Below, one piece after another: positions 1-7,282 of a DNA stretch of 8,335 nt. Source of the stretch: Puniceicoccales bacterium (GTDB lineage Bacteria > Verrucomicrobiota > Verrucomicrobiia > Opitutales > JAIRKQ01); assembly GCA_031281895.1 (NCBI GenBank), contig JAITET010000025.1, positions 1 to 8,335 on the forward strand, given 5' to 3'. Position numbers and translations under genes: made by a program. A model generated the notes under the pieces. The model made no database searches, was not told the origin of the DNA, and was given only the letters and a program-made list of their open reading frames with translations. Position 1 is the stretch's first letter. Each line of letters starts with the position of its first letter.

Positions 1-987
1 CTGGCAAAGGAAACGGGCAGCAAATTACACGCTCTCAAACGAAAACTGGCAAGTGTGGAAAATTTAAAAAAAGCAGCAGATGAAATTAACATTTTACTAG
101 AATTTGCATCGCTCGAACAGGAAAATACGGGATATTTATCGGAAGCAACTACGCTCATTAAAAAAATTTCCAAGGATTTAAACAGGCTGGAATTGGCATC
201 GTATCTGAGTGGCAAACATGATCACTGCAATGCGATTTTGAGCATCCATGCCGGCGCTGGCGGTACCGAATCCTGCGATTGGGCCGACATGATTCTACGC
301 ATGTATACGCGCTGGGCAGAACGGAACAATTTCGAAACGGAAATTCAGGATATGCAACCGGGAGAAGAAGCTGGAATCAATCGTGTTACAATTAGGATTG
401 TTGGAGAAAACGCATACGGGTACATAAAAGCCGAACGAGGTGTTCATAGGCTGGTACGCATCAGCCCCTTCGACGCTAACAAGCGCAGACACACTTCATT
501 TTGCTCCGTCGATGTAATCGCCGAAATTGAAGACGATGAGGACATAAAAATTGACGATGCTGACCTGCGTATCGACACCTATCGTTCCAGCGGAAAAGGC
601 GGCCAACATGTAAATAAAACAGAATCGGCTGTTCGAATAACCCACATCCCAACAGGCATCGTTGTCACCTGCCAGAATGAACGTTCCCAACATAAAAATA
701 AGGAATCCGCCATGAAGAACCTGCGGTCCCGCCTATATGAGAAAATGGAGGATGAAAAACGATCTGCCATGGAAAAATTCTATGGTCCCAAGGGGGAAAT
801 TGGATGGGGTTATCAAATCCGCAGCTACGTCTGTCAACCATATCAAATGGTGAAAGATCTGCGCACCGGCACCGAAACGAGCAACATCCAGGAAGTTATG
901 GACGGAGACATTGACCAGTTCATATATTCCTGGCTAAAAACTGGCTGTCCAACGGAACGGAAAACATCTAACAATGATAAAGATTAG
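1..987 (+). CDS. prfB: Peptide chain release factor 2 (RF2), 5' end cut by window edge
   Basis: RF2 recognises UGA and UAA stop codons in the ribosomal A site and triggers release of the finished protein. The reading frame is open from base 1, so the GTG at 55 is an internal valine codon and not the start. 328 residues are visible; the family is usually about 365, so roughly 40 N-terminal residues are missing. Visible parts are the helical domain 1, the conserved GAGGTE segment near base 255, the RF2-type stop-codon recognition tripeptide SPF (463-471) and the peptidyl-transferase GGQ motif (598-606) followed by HVNKTESAVR. SPF rather than PxT separates RF2 from RF1. The +1 programmed frameshift site found in many prfB genes would lie outside the window, so its presence cannot be judged. 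The gene converges on atpC across 75 bases. Identification is secure; the start is unknown. Confidence 0.97.
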   Translation: MAKETGSKLHALKRKLASVENLKKAADEINILLEFASLEQENTGYLSEATTLIKKISKDLNRLELASYLSGKHDHCNAILSIHAGAGGTESCDWADMILRMYTRWAERNNFETEIQDMQPGEEAGINRVTIRIVGENAYGYIKAERGVHRLVRISPFDANKRRHTSFCSVDVIAEIEDDEDIKIDDADLRIDTYRSSGKGGQHVNKTESAVRITHIPTGIVVTCQNERSQHKNKESAMKNLRSRLYEKMEDEKRSAMEKFYGPKGEIGWGYQIRSYVCQPYQMVKDLRTGTETSNIQEVMDGDIDQFIYSWLKTGCPTERKTSNNDKD

Positions 988-1062
988 GAAGCTATTTGGG
1001 TCGTTTTGACAGCATAACATACCGACGCAAAAATGGCAATGGCGAAAGAGGAAAACATTTGA

Positions 1063-1479
1063 TTAATGCCGTATTTTGGCAAGCTTTTTAGCCATTTGGT
1101 ATTTAACCTTGGCGTCAAGTTTTTCAATTTCAGCAGGATCCAGAGCTTCCCGTTTGCTACGAGCCTCCTCAAGGGCTTTTTGAGCACGTTTTTCCGCTTC
1201 TTCAATTTCGTGCAAATCAGCTTCGTTGATGTTTAGTGATTCGTCGGTGAGGACAAAAACAGTATCGTTGGAAATCATTGCAAACCCAAAATCTATGGCG
1301 AAACATTCCTGGGAATTGGCATTTTTGGCAACAAGCTCTCCCGGTTGAATAATCGTCAAAAGGGGTAAGTGCCCCGGTAAAATTTCAATTTCCCCGTCCG
1401 ACGCAGGGAGTACCACAGACATTACTTTCTTTTCCAGTGTTATTCCGGTGGGGGTTACGATTTTTAGTTGCAAGGCCAT
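1063..1479 (-). CDS. atpC: F1-ATPase epsilon subunit
   Basis: Epsilon is part of the central rotor stalk of F-type ATP synthase; it couples gamma to the c-ring and can inhibit ATP hydrolysis. The 138-residue protein has the N-terminal beta-sandwich (about 1-85) with the signature LPASDGEIEILPGHLPLLT near residues 24-42, then a charged helical hairpin (about 88-138) rich in Glu, Lys and Ala. Length is normal for the family. The ATG start lies 4 bases after the stop of the unrecognised 317-residue gene, so it is the last gene of the operon and probably relies on translational coupling: no Shine-Dalgarno sequence is visible before it. Its stop faces the prfB stop across 75 bases with no obvious terminator hairpin. 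Identification is secure. Confidence 0.97.
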   Translation of the reverse strand: MALQLKIVTPTGITLEKKVMSVVLPASDGEIEILPGHLPLLTIIQPGELVAKNANSQECFAIDFGFAMISNDTVFVLTDESLNINEADLHEIEEAEKRAQKALEEARSKREALDPAEIEKLDAKVKYQMAKKLAKIRH

Positions 1480-1483
1480 GGTG

Positions 1484-2437
1484 CTATTTTTTTACGGTTA
1501 ATTGTTCAAATTCTTCGATAGCACAACTGGTAATGATGTCAATGAAACCCCAAATCATATACCGTTGCACTGCACGTTTGTTATTTTGATTTTTAATGTA
1601 GTTAACTCTATCGTGATACAAATTATCGGCAGGACCAACGGTTTCTAGAGTACCACCGGATTCAAACCATCGCTGGCCCAGGATATTTTGAAACACATTA
1701 TCTCGCAGAGCAATGAGCGGATTGCCGCTTACCACCACCATTGCACCAGGGGAAAGGTCCAAGCTTTCAACAAATTGCTCACCGTCAACGAACTCACACG
1801 AAAAGGGGTACTTGCCGAGTTCTCGTTCCCAAATCAATTGGACAGCGTGTATTTCCGTTTGTGGTAAACTGCTATCCTTCAATCGTTCAATTTCGGCGGA
1901 CTCAAACATTGGATCCAATGGACGCTGCGAAGTCATAAAGAAAATCTTTGTGTCGGGATTATTGCCTATTATGTTTGCCATTTCATTCCTAATAAATTGG
2001 CACACTATTGTCATATCCTTCGTCGAGGATCCAAAAATTATCACATAGTCATATTTCGTTTTTTTAGGAAAGACAGCCTGTTTCATACCAAGTAACCCAC
2101 ATGATTTTATCAGTTTTTGTAACAGCTTTCCATAGGTATTCTCATCAAAGATGTTCTCATCAAATTTAAAAAGGAAAACATATTTTTCCCAGGATTCTTC
2201 CTTCCCTTTCTTCAAAAAATTCGTTCGAAAAAATTCAGTAAATTGCTGGGCATTCGTCACTTTGTCATCTATTCCCAATGATTGGCATAGATATTTACTA
2301 CCTTCCGTCAGGCTACCATCGCCATTGAACAGAGGAAGGGCCACGGTGCTTAGCCGTGCAAATACAACCAAAAGACCGACCATGAAGAAAATAATATTTC
2401 CTATTCTCCTATTTTTTGTTTTCCTACCATTTTCCAT
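1484..2437 (-). CDS. Uncharacterised membrane-anchored protein, YdcF/DUF218-like, inside the atp operon
   Basis: I do not recognise this 317-residue protein with certainty. Residues 13-36 form one strongly hydrophobic segment after a basic N-terminus (RKTKNRR), consistent with a membrane anchor leaving the rest outside the cytoplasm. The body has alternating strand and helix features: YDYVIIFGSSTKDM (129-142), KIFFMTSQRPLDPMFES (164-180), a TEIHAVQLIWERE helix (194-206), and AMVVVSGNPLIALRDNVFQ (232-250) ending in LETVGPADN (264-272). From memory this order resembles YdcF/DUF218-type Rossmann proteins with a 'TGQRPLDP' loop seen in intracellular bacteria; that link is inference and not checked. 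It starts 6 bases after atpD and ends 4 bases before atpC, so it should be co-transcribed with F1 genes. The nearest purine-rich stretch (AAGGGAG) is about 16 bases before the ATG, too far for a normal ribosome site. It is not a known ATP synthase subunit. That it is a real gene is secure; its function is unknown. Confidence 0.85.
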   Translation of the reverse strand: MENGRKTKNRRIGNIIFFMVGLLVVFARLSTVALPLFNGDGSLTEGSKYLCQSLGIDDKVTNAQQFTEFFRTNFLKKGKEESWEKYVFLFKFDENIFDENTYGKLLQKLIKSCGLLGMKQAVFPKKTKYDYVIIFGSSTKDMTIVCQFIRNEMANIIGNNPDTKIFFMTSQRPLDPMFESAEIERLKDSSLPQTEIHAVQLIWERELGKYPFSCEFVDGEQFVESLDLSPGAMVVVSGNPLIALRDNVFQNILGQRWFESGGTLETVGPADNLYHDRVNYIKNQNNKRAVQRYMIWGFIDIITSCAIEEFEQLTVKK

Positions 2438-2443
2438 AAAACA

Positions 2444-3862
2444 TCACGTTTTGCTCCCTTCGATAACTTCTTCGATGGAGCCCTTCATGTAAAAATCATT
2501 TTCAGAAATGGTGTCGACTTTCCCATCTAGGATCATCGCAAATCCACGGATTGTGTCTTCAGTTTTGACATATTTCCCCTGGAACCCTGTAAAAACCTCG
2601 GCGGCATGGAATGGTTGGGATAAAAATTTTTGAATTTTTCGTGCCCGTGAAACCGTAAGCTTATCCTCTTCTGAAAGCTCATCCATCCCGAGAATTGCTA
2701 TGATATCCTGCAAATCTTTGTATCTTTGCAATAGCGCCTGGACACCCCGGGCAACACGAAAATGTTCTTCGCCAACAATATCGGAGGATAGAGCTTTAGA
2801 AGTTGAGGCCAATGGATCGACGGCAGGATAGATAGCTAGGGCAGAAATTTTACGGTCTAAAACTATGGTGGAATCCAAATGAGCAAAGGTATTTGCCGGA
2901 GCCGGGTCTGTCAAATCATCGGCAGGGACATAGATGGCCTGAAACGATGTGATGGAGCCTTCCTTGGTGGATGTAATGCGTTCTTGAAAATCTCCCATTT
3001 CTTTGCTCAATGTCGGCTGATAGCCTACGGCGGATGGAGAACGGCCAAGCAGAGCCGAAACTTCAGATCCAGCCTGGGAAAATCGAAAAATATTGTCGAT
3101 AAACAGCAAAACATCCTGGTGCTTCTCATCTCTAAAATATTCTGCTATGGAAAGTCCCGTCAACCCAACACGCATGCGGGCCCCAGGAGGTTCATTCATT
3201 TGACCAAAAACTAGGGCAACCTTTGATTTTGAAAGATCATCCACATTGATGACTTTGGAATCGCACATTTCATGGAATAGGTCATTGCCTTCACGGGAAC
3301 GCTCTCCAACTCCAGCAAAAACGGAATATCCTCCGTGTTCGGTGGCTATGTTATGGATCAACTCCATGATAACTACGGTCTTTCCCACACCGGCACCACC
3401 GAATGCTCCGATTTTACCACCTTTTATGAATGGACAGATCAAATCGATAACCTTGATTCCTGTTTCCAAAATTTGGGAACCGATATCCTGGTCAAGCAAA
3501 GCGGGGGCTGGCCTATGGATGGGGTATTTTTTTGCAGTTTTTACTGCTCCCTTGTTATCAACAGGATCACCGGTGACATTTAAAATTCTTCCCAAAACTT
3601 CTTCGCCAACCGGCACTTCGATAGGTTTCCCTGTGTCAGTTACTTCTAATCCACGGAATAAGCCATCCGTTGCTGACATTGCCACGGCCCGTACCATGCC
3701 CCGACCAAGATGCTGTTGTACTTCAAGGGTAAGAATCTCCCGTTTACCTTCGACATCATATTTTACGGTTAAAGCATTGTAAATATCTGGAGTTGCCTTA
3801 ATCTGAAACTCCACATCGACTACCGCTCCGATAACTTGTACAATTTTTCCAATATTTTCCAT
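2444..3862 (-). CDS. atpD: F1-ATPase beta subunit (catalytic)
   Basis: Beta carries the catalytic nucleotide sites of F-type ATP synthase. The 472-residue form starting MENIGKIVQV is chosen; the frame stays open upstream to 3970, but those 36 extra residues overlap the end of atpG and do not match the family. The chosen ATG is 1 base after the atpG stop. Visible motifs: P-loop GGAGVGKT (155-162), catalytic glutamate in AGVGERSREGNDL (E187), Walker B strand VLLFIDNIFRFSQAGSEVSALLGR (251-274), SAVGYQPTL (277-285), IYPAVDPLASTS (344-355), and DELSEED (394-400), the lever that contacts gamma. All catalytic residues I can check are intact, in contrast to the altered alpha P-loop. No Shine-Dalgarno sequence is visible, which fits coupling to atpG. 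Length and sequence are typical. Confidence 0.98.
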   Translation of the reverse strand: MENIGKIVQVIGAVVDVEFQIKATPDIYNALTVKYDVEGKREILTLEVQQHLGRGMVRAVAMSATDGLFRGLEVTDTGKPIEVPVGEEVLGRILNVTGDPVDNKGAVKTAKKYPIHRPAPALLDQDIGSQILETGIKVIDLICPFIKGGKIGAFGGAGVGKTVVIMELIHNIATEHGGYSVFAGVGERSREGNDLFHEMCDSKVINVDDLSKSKVALVFGQMNEPPGARMRVGLTGLSIAEYFRDEKHQDVLLFIDNIFRFSQAGSEVSALLGRSPSAVGYQPTLSKEMGDFQERITSTKEGSITSFQAIYVPADDLTDPAPANTFAHLDSTIVLDRKISALAIYPAVDPLASTSKALSSDIVGEEHFRVARGVQALLQRYKDLQDIIAILGMDELSEEDKLTVSRARKIQKFLSQPFHAAEVFTGFQGKYVKTEDTIRGFAMILDGKVDTISENDFYMKGSIEEVIEGSKT

Positions 3863-3863
3863 G

Positions 3864-4754
3864 TTATAAATTTTGTGTTGCTGCTGATATTTCAACAATT
3901 TCGTTGGTAATTGCTGCCTGTCGCAATTTATTATATTCCAAAGATAGTTCCTTCGACAATGCTTCCGCATTATCCGTAGCTCCCCTCATCGCTATTGTCC
4001 GAGATGAATGTTCCGATGCTTTAGCTTCCAAAATTACACGATAGATGTTTTGACTGAGAAACATCTGGGACAGCATAGCAACGACGGAACTAATGTCGGG
4101 TTCCACGATCATTGGTCGTTGGTCGGGTAAAATTTCGCCCAAATCTATGTGCATGTTTTTGCACAATCTTTCCAATTCACTTTGAAAATCCAACATTGGC
4201 AAAATATGTTGACTTACGGGTTCCTGGATCAATGGATTGACATACTGTGCAAAAATTACTTCTAGGGAGTCAATTTCATTGGTCAAGTATGCATTTTTTA
4301 AAAATTCCACAATGGGTGCCAATTCACAGTATTCAGTCCGGTCACTCACATTAAAATTGGCAATAATCGTCCACCTTGCCATAGAAACTAACTGCATTGC
4401 TTTCCTGCCGACCGTTATAAACTTTACATTTTCATCCTTTGAAACGTTTGCATTTATAAATCTTAAAATATTTTGATTCAATGCTCCACAAAGACCCCTG
4501 TCTGTCCCTATTACGATGATTCCCCGAGTTTTAACTTCCCGACGCTCAAAAAAAGGATGTCGTAGTTTGGTAGACCCCAAATTGGACAAATTTTCTGCAA
4601 TTTCCGTAAGGAGAAGCATGTAGGGCCGACTCAGTAATGCCAATTGCTGGGCCTTTTTCATTTTAGAAGACGCAACCAACTGCATTGCACGTGTAATTTT
4701 GGCGGTATTGAGTACCGCCTTCATGCGACTACGAATTTCCTTTATGCCTTTCAT
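3864..4754 (-). CDS. atpG: F1-ATPase gamma subunit (rotor shaft)
   Basis: Gamma is the central shaft that rotates inside the alpha3-beta3 ring. The 296-residue protein has the conserved N-terminal helix KEIRSRMKAVLNTAKITRAMQLVASSKM (5-32), the mid-protein TDRGLCGALN motif (about 84-93), and the C-terminal coiled-coil helix with SEHSSRTIAMRGATDNA and YNKLRQAAITNEIVEI. Those two helices form the antiparallel coiled coil of the shaft. The ATG overlaps the atpA stop codon as ATGA, a classic coupling junction, and no Shine-Dalgarno sequence is seen. Length is slightly above the E. coli protein (287) and unremarkable. The stop lies 1 base before the atpD ATG. Identification is secure. Confidence 0.97.
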   Translation of the reverse strand: MKGIKEIRSRMKAVLNTAKITRAMQLVASSKMKKAQQLALLSRPYMLLLTEIAENLSNLGSTKLRHPFFERREVKTRGIIVIGTDRGLCGALNQNILRFINANVSKDENVKFITVGRKAMQLVSMARWTIIANFNVSDRTEYCELAPIVEFLKNAYLTNEIDSLEVIFAQYVNPLIQEPVSQHILPMLDFQSELERLCKNMHIDLGEILPDQRPMIVEPDISSVVAMLSQMFLSQNIYRVILEAKASEHSSRTIAMRGATDNAEALSKELSLEYNKLRQAAITNEIVEISAATQNL

Positions 4755-6298
4755 TGCGATTTAATATTTTTTGTTCCTAGCCATTCCTTCGCCAATGTGT
4801 GTAGCCTATTTTCTTCCGATTCTTCCAGCATTTTCTTAGACGCAATGGAAGCCATGAGATTAACAAAATGCAAATTTGCATATTCTTCCAATTCGACGGC
4901 AACCGTTGGAATCTTCTCTGCTGGAATTGTATCAAAATAACCATTTTTCATCATCCAAAGTAGCATGATTTGATTCTCAACGGGTTTTGGATGGAGGGAT
5001 GCTTGTTTAAATAGTTCCACGATCCGTGCTCCCCGGGCCAGTTTTATTTTTGTTTTTTCATCGAGGTCAGACCCAAATTGGGCAAATGCTGATAGTTCAT
5101 AGTACTGGCCCAATTCCAATTTTATTTGCCCGGCAACCTGCTTAAAACCCTTTACCTGTGCAGTTGATCCAACACGGGAAACGGAAATACCCACGGAAAT
5201 GGCAGGACGTACGCCACGGTTGAACAGATCGGCATCTAAAAATATTTGTCCATCCGTGATTGAAATTACATTTGTTGGAATATACGCCGACACATCACCG
5301 GCCTGTGTTTCTATGAACGGTAAAGCCGTAAGAGAGCCGCCTCCATTTTCTTCATTCATCCTGGCAGCACGTTCCAAAAGCCGAGAATGTAAATAAAAAA
5401 CATCACCCGGAAAGGCTTCCCGTCCTGCGGGACGTTTTAGGATCAATGAAAGCTGGCGGTACGCTACGGCATGCTTCGAGAGGTCGTCATAGACTATTAA
5501 CGCATCCATCCCGTTTTGCATAAACCATTCACCAATGGCACAACCCGCATAGGGCGCGATGTATTGATTCGAAGCACTGTCAGAAGCAGAAGACGACACA
5601 ATAATTGTGTATTCAAGTGCATTAAATTCTTCCAACGTGTGAATCATTCGAGCGATGGTGGAATTTTTTTGTCCAATGGCCACATATATGGAATACACTG
5701 GACGAAATGTCGGGTCTCCACTGGCAATCCCTTTGCGGTTTATATTTGCCTGGTTAATAATGGTGTCCACCGCGATACTTCCTTTACCCGTGGAACGATC
5801 GCCGATGATAAGTTCTCTTTGCCCGCGTCCTATGGGGATCATGGAATCAATTGCTAAAATTCCAGTCTGCAATGGTTGATTGACAGCCTTTCTCGTCATG
5901 ATACCGGGAGCAATGCGTTCTACTGGCAGAAAACTTTTACATCCAGTGGGACCTTTGCCATCGATGGGGTTTCCCAGAGCATCAACAACACGTCCGAGTA
6001 ATTCCTTTCCAACCGGTACCGATAACAATTTACCGGTAGTTTTGGCCTCATCTCCTTCTTTCAATGGTGAACTATCTCCAAGTAAAACGACGCCTACCAT
6101 TTCTTCTTCAACATTTAGAGCAATTCCAAAAATGTTATTGGGAAACTCGATCATTTCATTGTACATCGCCTTAGACAGCCCATCAACTGTCGCAACCCCA
6201 TCGGCAAGGGTTAAAATCTTACCAACATTTCTTATTTCGGTTTTGCAGGTTAGACTTGCAATTTCCTGCCTAATCTCACTTAAAATTTTATCAACCAT
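4751..6298 (-). CDS. atpA: F1-ATPase alpha subunit with altered P-loop
   Basis: Alpha alternates with beta in the F1 ring and holds non-catalytic nucleotide sites that regulate turnover. The 515-residue protein has the beta-barrel segment (about 22-90), GRVVDALGNPIDGKGP (102-117), the P-loop region, IYVAIGQKNST (204-214), YDDLSKHAVAYRQ (270-282), the arginine-finger region SVSRVGSTAQ (372-381) and FAQFGSDLD (405-413). The P-loop (166-173) reads GDRSTGKG: threonine after the invariant lysine is replaced by glycine and the usual glutamine (GDRQTGKT) by serine. About ten extra residues follow it (ANINRKGIASGDPTFRP region); from memory such an insertion occurs in several phyla including Bacteroidota and Verrucomicrobiota. 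This is the first gene of the operon; atpB, atpE, atpF and atpH are not upstream. A GGAGA precedes the ATG. Identification is secure. Confidence 0.98.
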   Translation of the reverse strand: MVDKILSEIRQEIASLTCKTEIRNVGKILTLADGVATVDGLSKAMYNEMIEFPNNIFGIALNVEEEMVGVVLLGDSSPLKEGDEAKTTGKLLSVPVGKELLGRVVDALGNPIDGKGPTGCKSFLPVERIAPGIMTRKAVNQPLQTGILAIDSMIPIGRGQRELIIGDRSTGKGSIAVDTIINQANINRKGIASGDPTFRPVYSIYVAIGQKNSTIARMIHTLEEFNALEYTIIVSSSASDSASNQYIAPYAGCAIGEWFMQNGMDALIVYDDLSKHAVAYRQLSLILKRPAGREAFPGDVFYLHSRLLERAARMNEENGGGSLTALPFIETQAGDVSAYIPTNVISITDGQIFLDADLFNRGVRPAISVGISVSRVGSTAQVKGFKQVAGQIKLELGQYYELSAFAQFGSDLDEKTKIKLARGARIVELFKQASLHPKPVENQIMLLWMMKNGYFDTIPAEKIPTVAVELEEYANLHFVNLMASIASKKMLEESEENRLHTLAKEWLGTKNIKSQ

Positions 6299-6300
6299 TT

Positions 6301-6305
6301 TCTCC
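6301..6305 (-). promoter_or_regulatory. Ribosome binding site of atpA
   Basis: Read on the minus strand, GGAGA lies 2 bases before the atpA ATG (3 bases counted from GGAG). It is the only strong Shine-Dalgarno-like site found directly before a gene start here, though its spacing is shorter than the usual 5-9 bases. It is half of the perfect 12-bp palindrome TTCTCCGGAGAA (6300-6311), so a small hairpin could hide it. Confidence 0.5.
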
Positions 6306-6308
6306 GGA

Positions 6309-6333
6309 GAATGTTAAACAACTGAACGTTAAA
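6309..6333. repeat. Imperfect 10-bp direct repeat upstream of atpA
   Basis: GAATGTTAAA (6309-6318) and GAACGTTAAA (6324-6333) differ at one base and are separated by CAACT, giving a 15-bp period. On the minus strand they fall 11-35 bases before the atpA start, in the likely untranslated leader or promoter. A paired repeat here could be a regulator site, but such a short repeat in AT-rich DNA may be chance. Confidence 0.4.
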
Positions 6334-6439
6334 TTCAATAAGAAACGGGTATAATTTTTGAAAAAGAACTAACTTTAAAAATAAACCAGTCTTGCAATGT
6401 TTTTTTGACTTTTACACAATAATACACATATTTCCCTCA

Positions 6440-7150
6440 ATGAAAATAGGTGGCATACAAAAAGTTTCTCTTATCGATTTCCCTGGCAAAATTTCCTGCG
6501 TCTTATTTACGCAGGGATGTAACTTTTGTTGCCCATTTTGCCATAATGAGTCCTTGGTTTTGCCTGAAAAATTTGGGCCTCCAATGGAGGAACATGAGAT
6601 ACTTAATTTTTTAAACGCTAAAAAGGGAAAAATTGAGGCCGTAGTAATGTCTGGAGGAGAACCTACTTTACAGGGCGATTTGGAAGATTTTTTAAAAAAA
6701 ATAAAGGAATTTGGTTTTTTGACAAAATTGGATACTAACGGTGCACGACCTGAAGTCTTAGACAGCCTATACAAGGCGAAGCTGTTAGACTATGTTGCCA
6801 TGGATATCAAGCACAGATTTGAAAGGTATGCCGAAATCACCAACGCTTCTGTTAACATTGACAACATAAAACGATCCATAGATTTGATTAAAAACAGTGG
6901 TGTAGATTATGAATTTCGCACAACAATCGTCCCAGCGTTTCATACGTCCTATGACATAGGAAGTATAATATACCAATTGTCTAGAGCAAAACGGTTTGTC
7001 CTTCAAGAATTTATTCCAGATCACGCAATGAATAAGAATTTAAACAACGACGACTCTATTTTTGCTCTCCACAATAAAATCATCCTAAGAGATATAATTA
7101 ATTTTGGCGAGTCCCACATAGAAGAGTTCAAAATTCGATCGGTAAATTAG
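6440..7150 (+). CDS. nrdG: Radical SAM activase, anaerobic ribonucleotide reductase-activating type (NrdG2-like)
   Basis: Proteins of this type use a [4Fe-4S] cluster and S-adenosylmethionine to install the glycyl radical on the class III (anaerobic) ribonucleotide reductase. The 236-residue form starting MKIGGIQKVSLIDFPGK is chosen because that opening is typical of the family; an upstream in-frame ATG at 6392 would add 16 hydrophobic residues that do not fit. The cluster motif CxxxCxxC is CNFCCPFC (C27, C31, C34), with an extra cysteine at 30. The SAM-binding GGEP motif is at 72-75 in VVMSGGEPTLQGD. The expected substrate gene nrdD is not in the window, so the activity is inferred from family resemblance; other small radical SAM activases are possible. 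No Shine-Dalgarno sequence precedes the ATG. It is divergent from atpA and suggests at least part-time anaerobic growth. Confidence 0.85.
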   Translation: MKIGGIQKVSLIDFPGKISCVLFTQGCNFCCPFCHNESLVLPEKFGPPMEEHEILNFLNAKKGKIEAVVMSGGEPTLQGDLEDFLKKIKEFGFLTKLDTNGARPEVLDSLYKAKLLDYVAMDIKHRFERYAEITNASVNIDNIKRSIDLIKNSGVDYEFRTTIVPAFHTSYDIGSIIYQLSRAKRFVLQEFIPDHAMNKNLNNDDSIFALHNKIILRDIINFGESHIEEFKIRSVN

Positions 7151-7227
7151 GTATGATTTTGGAAATGTAACCTTGGCCATGGACAGGAACAATTTGCTAA
7201 AAATTTTCCTCCGTAGGTAGATAAAGG

Positions 7228-7256
7228 TTGACTAAATGCACATATCCATAATATCT
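7228..7256 (+). promoter_or_regulatory. Candidate promoter of the CesT-like gene
   Basis: TTGACT (7228-7233, five of six consensus bases) is followed by TAATAT (7249-7254) at 15 bases or ATATCT (7251-7256) at 17 bases. Transcription would begin near 7262, leaving about 20 bases of leader that contain AAGG (7270-7273) 9 bases before the ATG at 7283. The rest of the 132-base gap after the NrdG-like gene shows only a weak imperfect hairpin (7186-7209) without a T-run. Confidence 0.4.
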
Positions 7257-7282
7257 TCTCATTCTCAGCAAGGTTTTATATT

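Larger units (their letters stand above)
6299..6439. promoter_or_regulatory. Divergent intergenic region, probable promoters for atpA and the NrdG-like gene
   Basis: This 141-base AT-rich stretch separates two genes transcribed away from each other, so it must hold a start for each unless transcripts enter from elsewhere. A perfect TATAAT is at 6350-6355 on the + strand, but the base stretch 17 upstream (about 6327-6332) does not resemble TTGACA. A TTGACT is at 6405-6410 on the + strand with CATATT 16 bases later (6427-6432); that pair would start the message almost at the ATG (6440). On the minus strand TTATAC (6349-6354) is a possible -10 for atpA without a good -35. That promoters lie here is likely; the exact elements are uncertain. 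Confidence 0.4.

Noticed and set aside
55..57. GTG at 55 as the prfB start
   Set aside because: The frame is open back to base 1 and the upstream codons continue the RF2 helical domain, so the gene is truncated by the window and this is an internal valine.
984..1205. Minus-strand open frame between prfB and atpC as an extra gene
   Set aside because: Most of it overlaps atpC in another frame and its product is low-complexity and basic with no recognisable pattern; it is a shadow frame.
3246..3782. 178-codon plus-strand open frame opposite atpD
   Set aside because: It lies wholly antisense to the conserved beta subunit and its proline/serine-rich translation is typical of a reverse-strand shadow.
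3863..3970. N-terminal extension of atpD by 36 residues to an upstream ATG at 3970
   Set aside because: It overlaps the 3' end of atpG in another frame, does not resemble beta subunits, and the family start MENIGKIVQV lies 1 base after the atpG stop.
6392..6439. Longer start for the radical SAM gene at ATG 6392
   Set aside because: The added 16 residues are hydrophobic and unlike the family, whereas MKIGGIQKVSLIDFPGK from 6440 is the typical opening.
7186..7209. Hairpin GGAACAATTT/AAAATTTTCC after the NrdG-like gene as a terminator
   Set aside because: The stem has two mismatches, is AT-rich in the middle and is not followed by a T-run.
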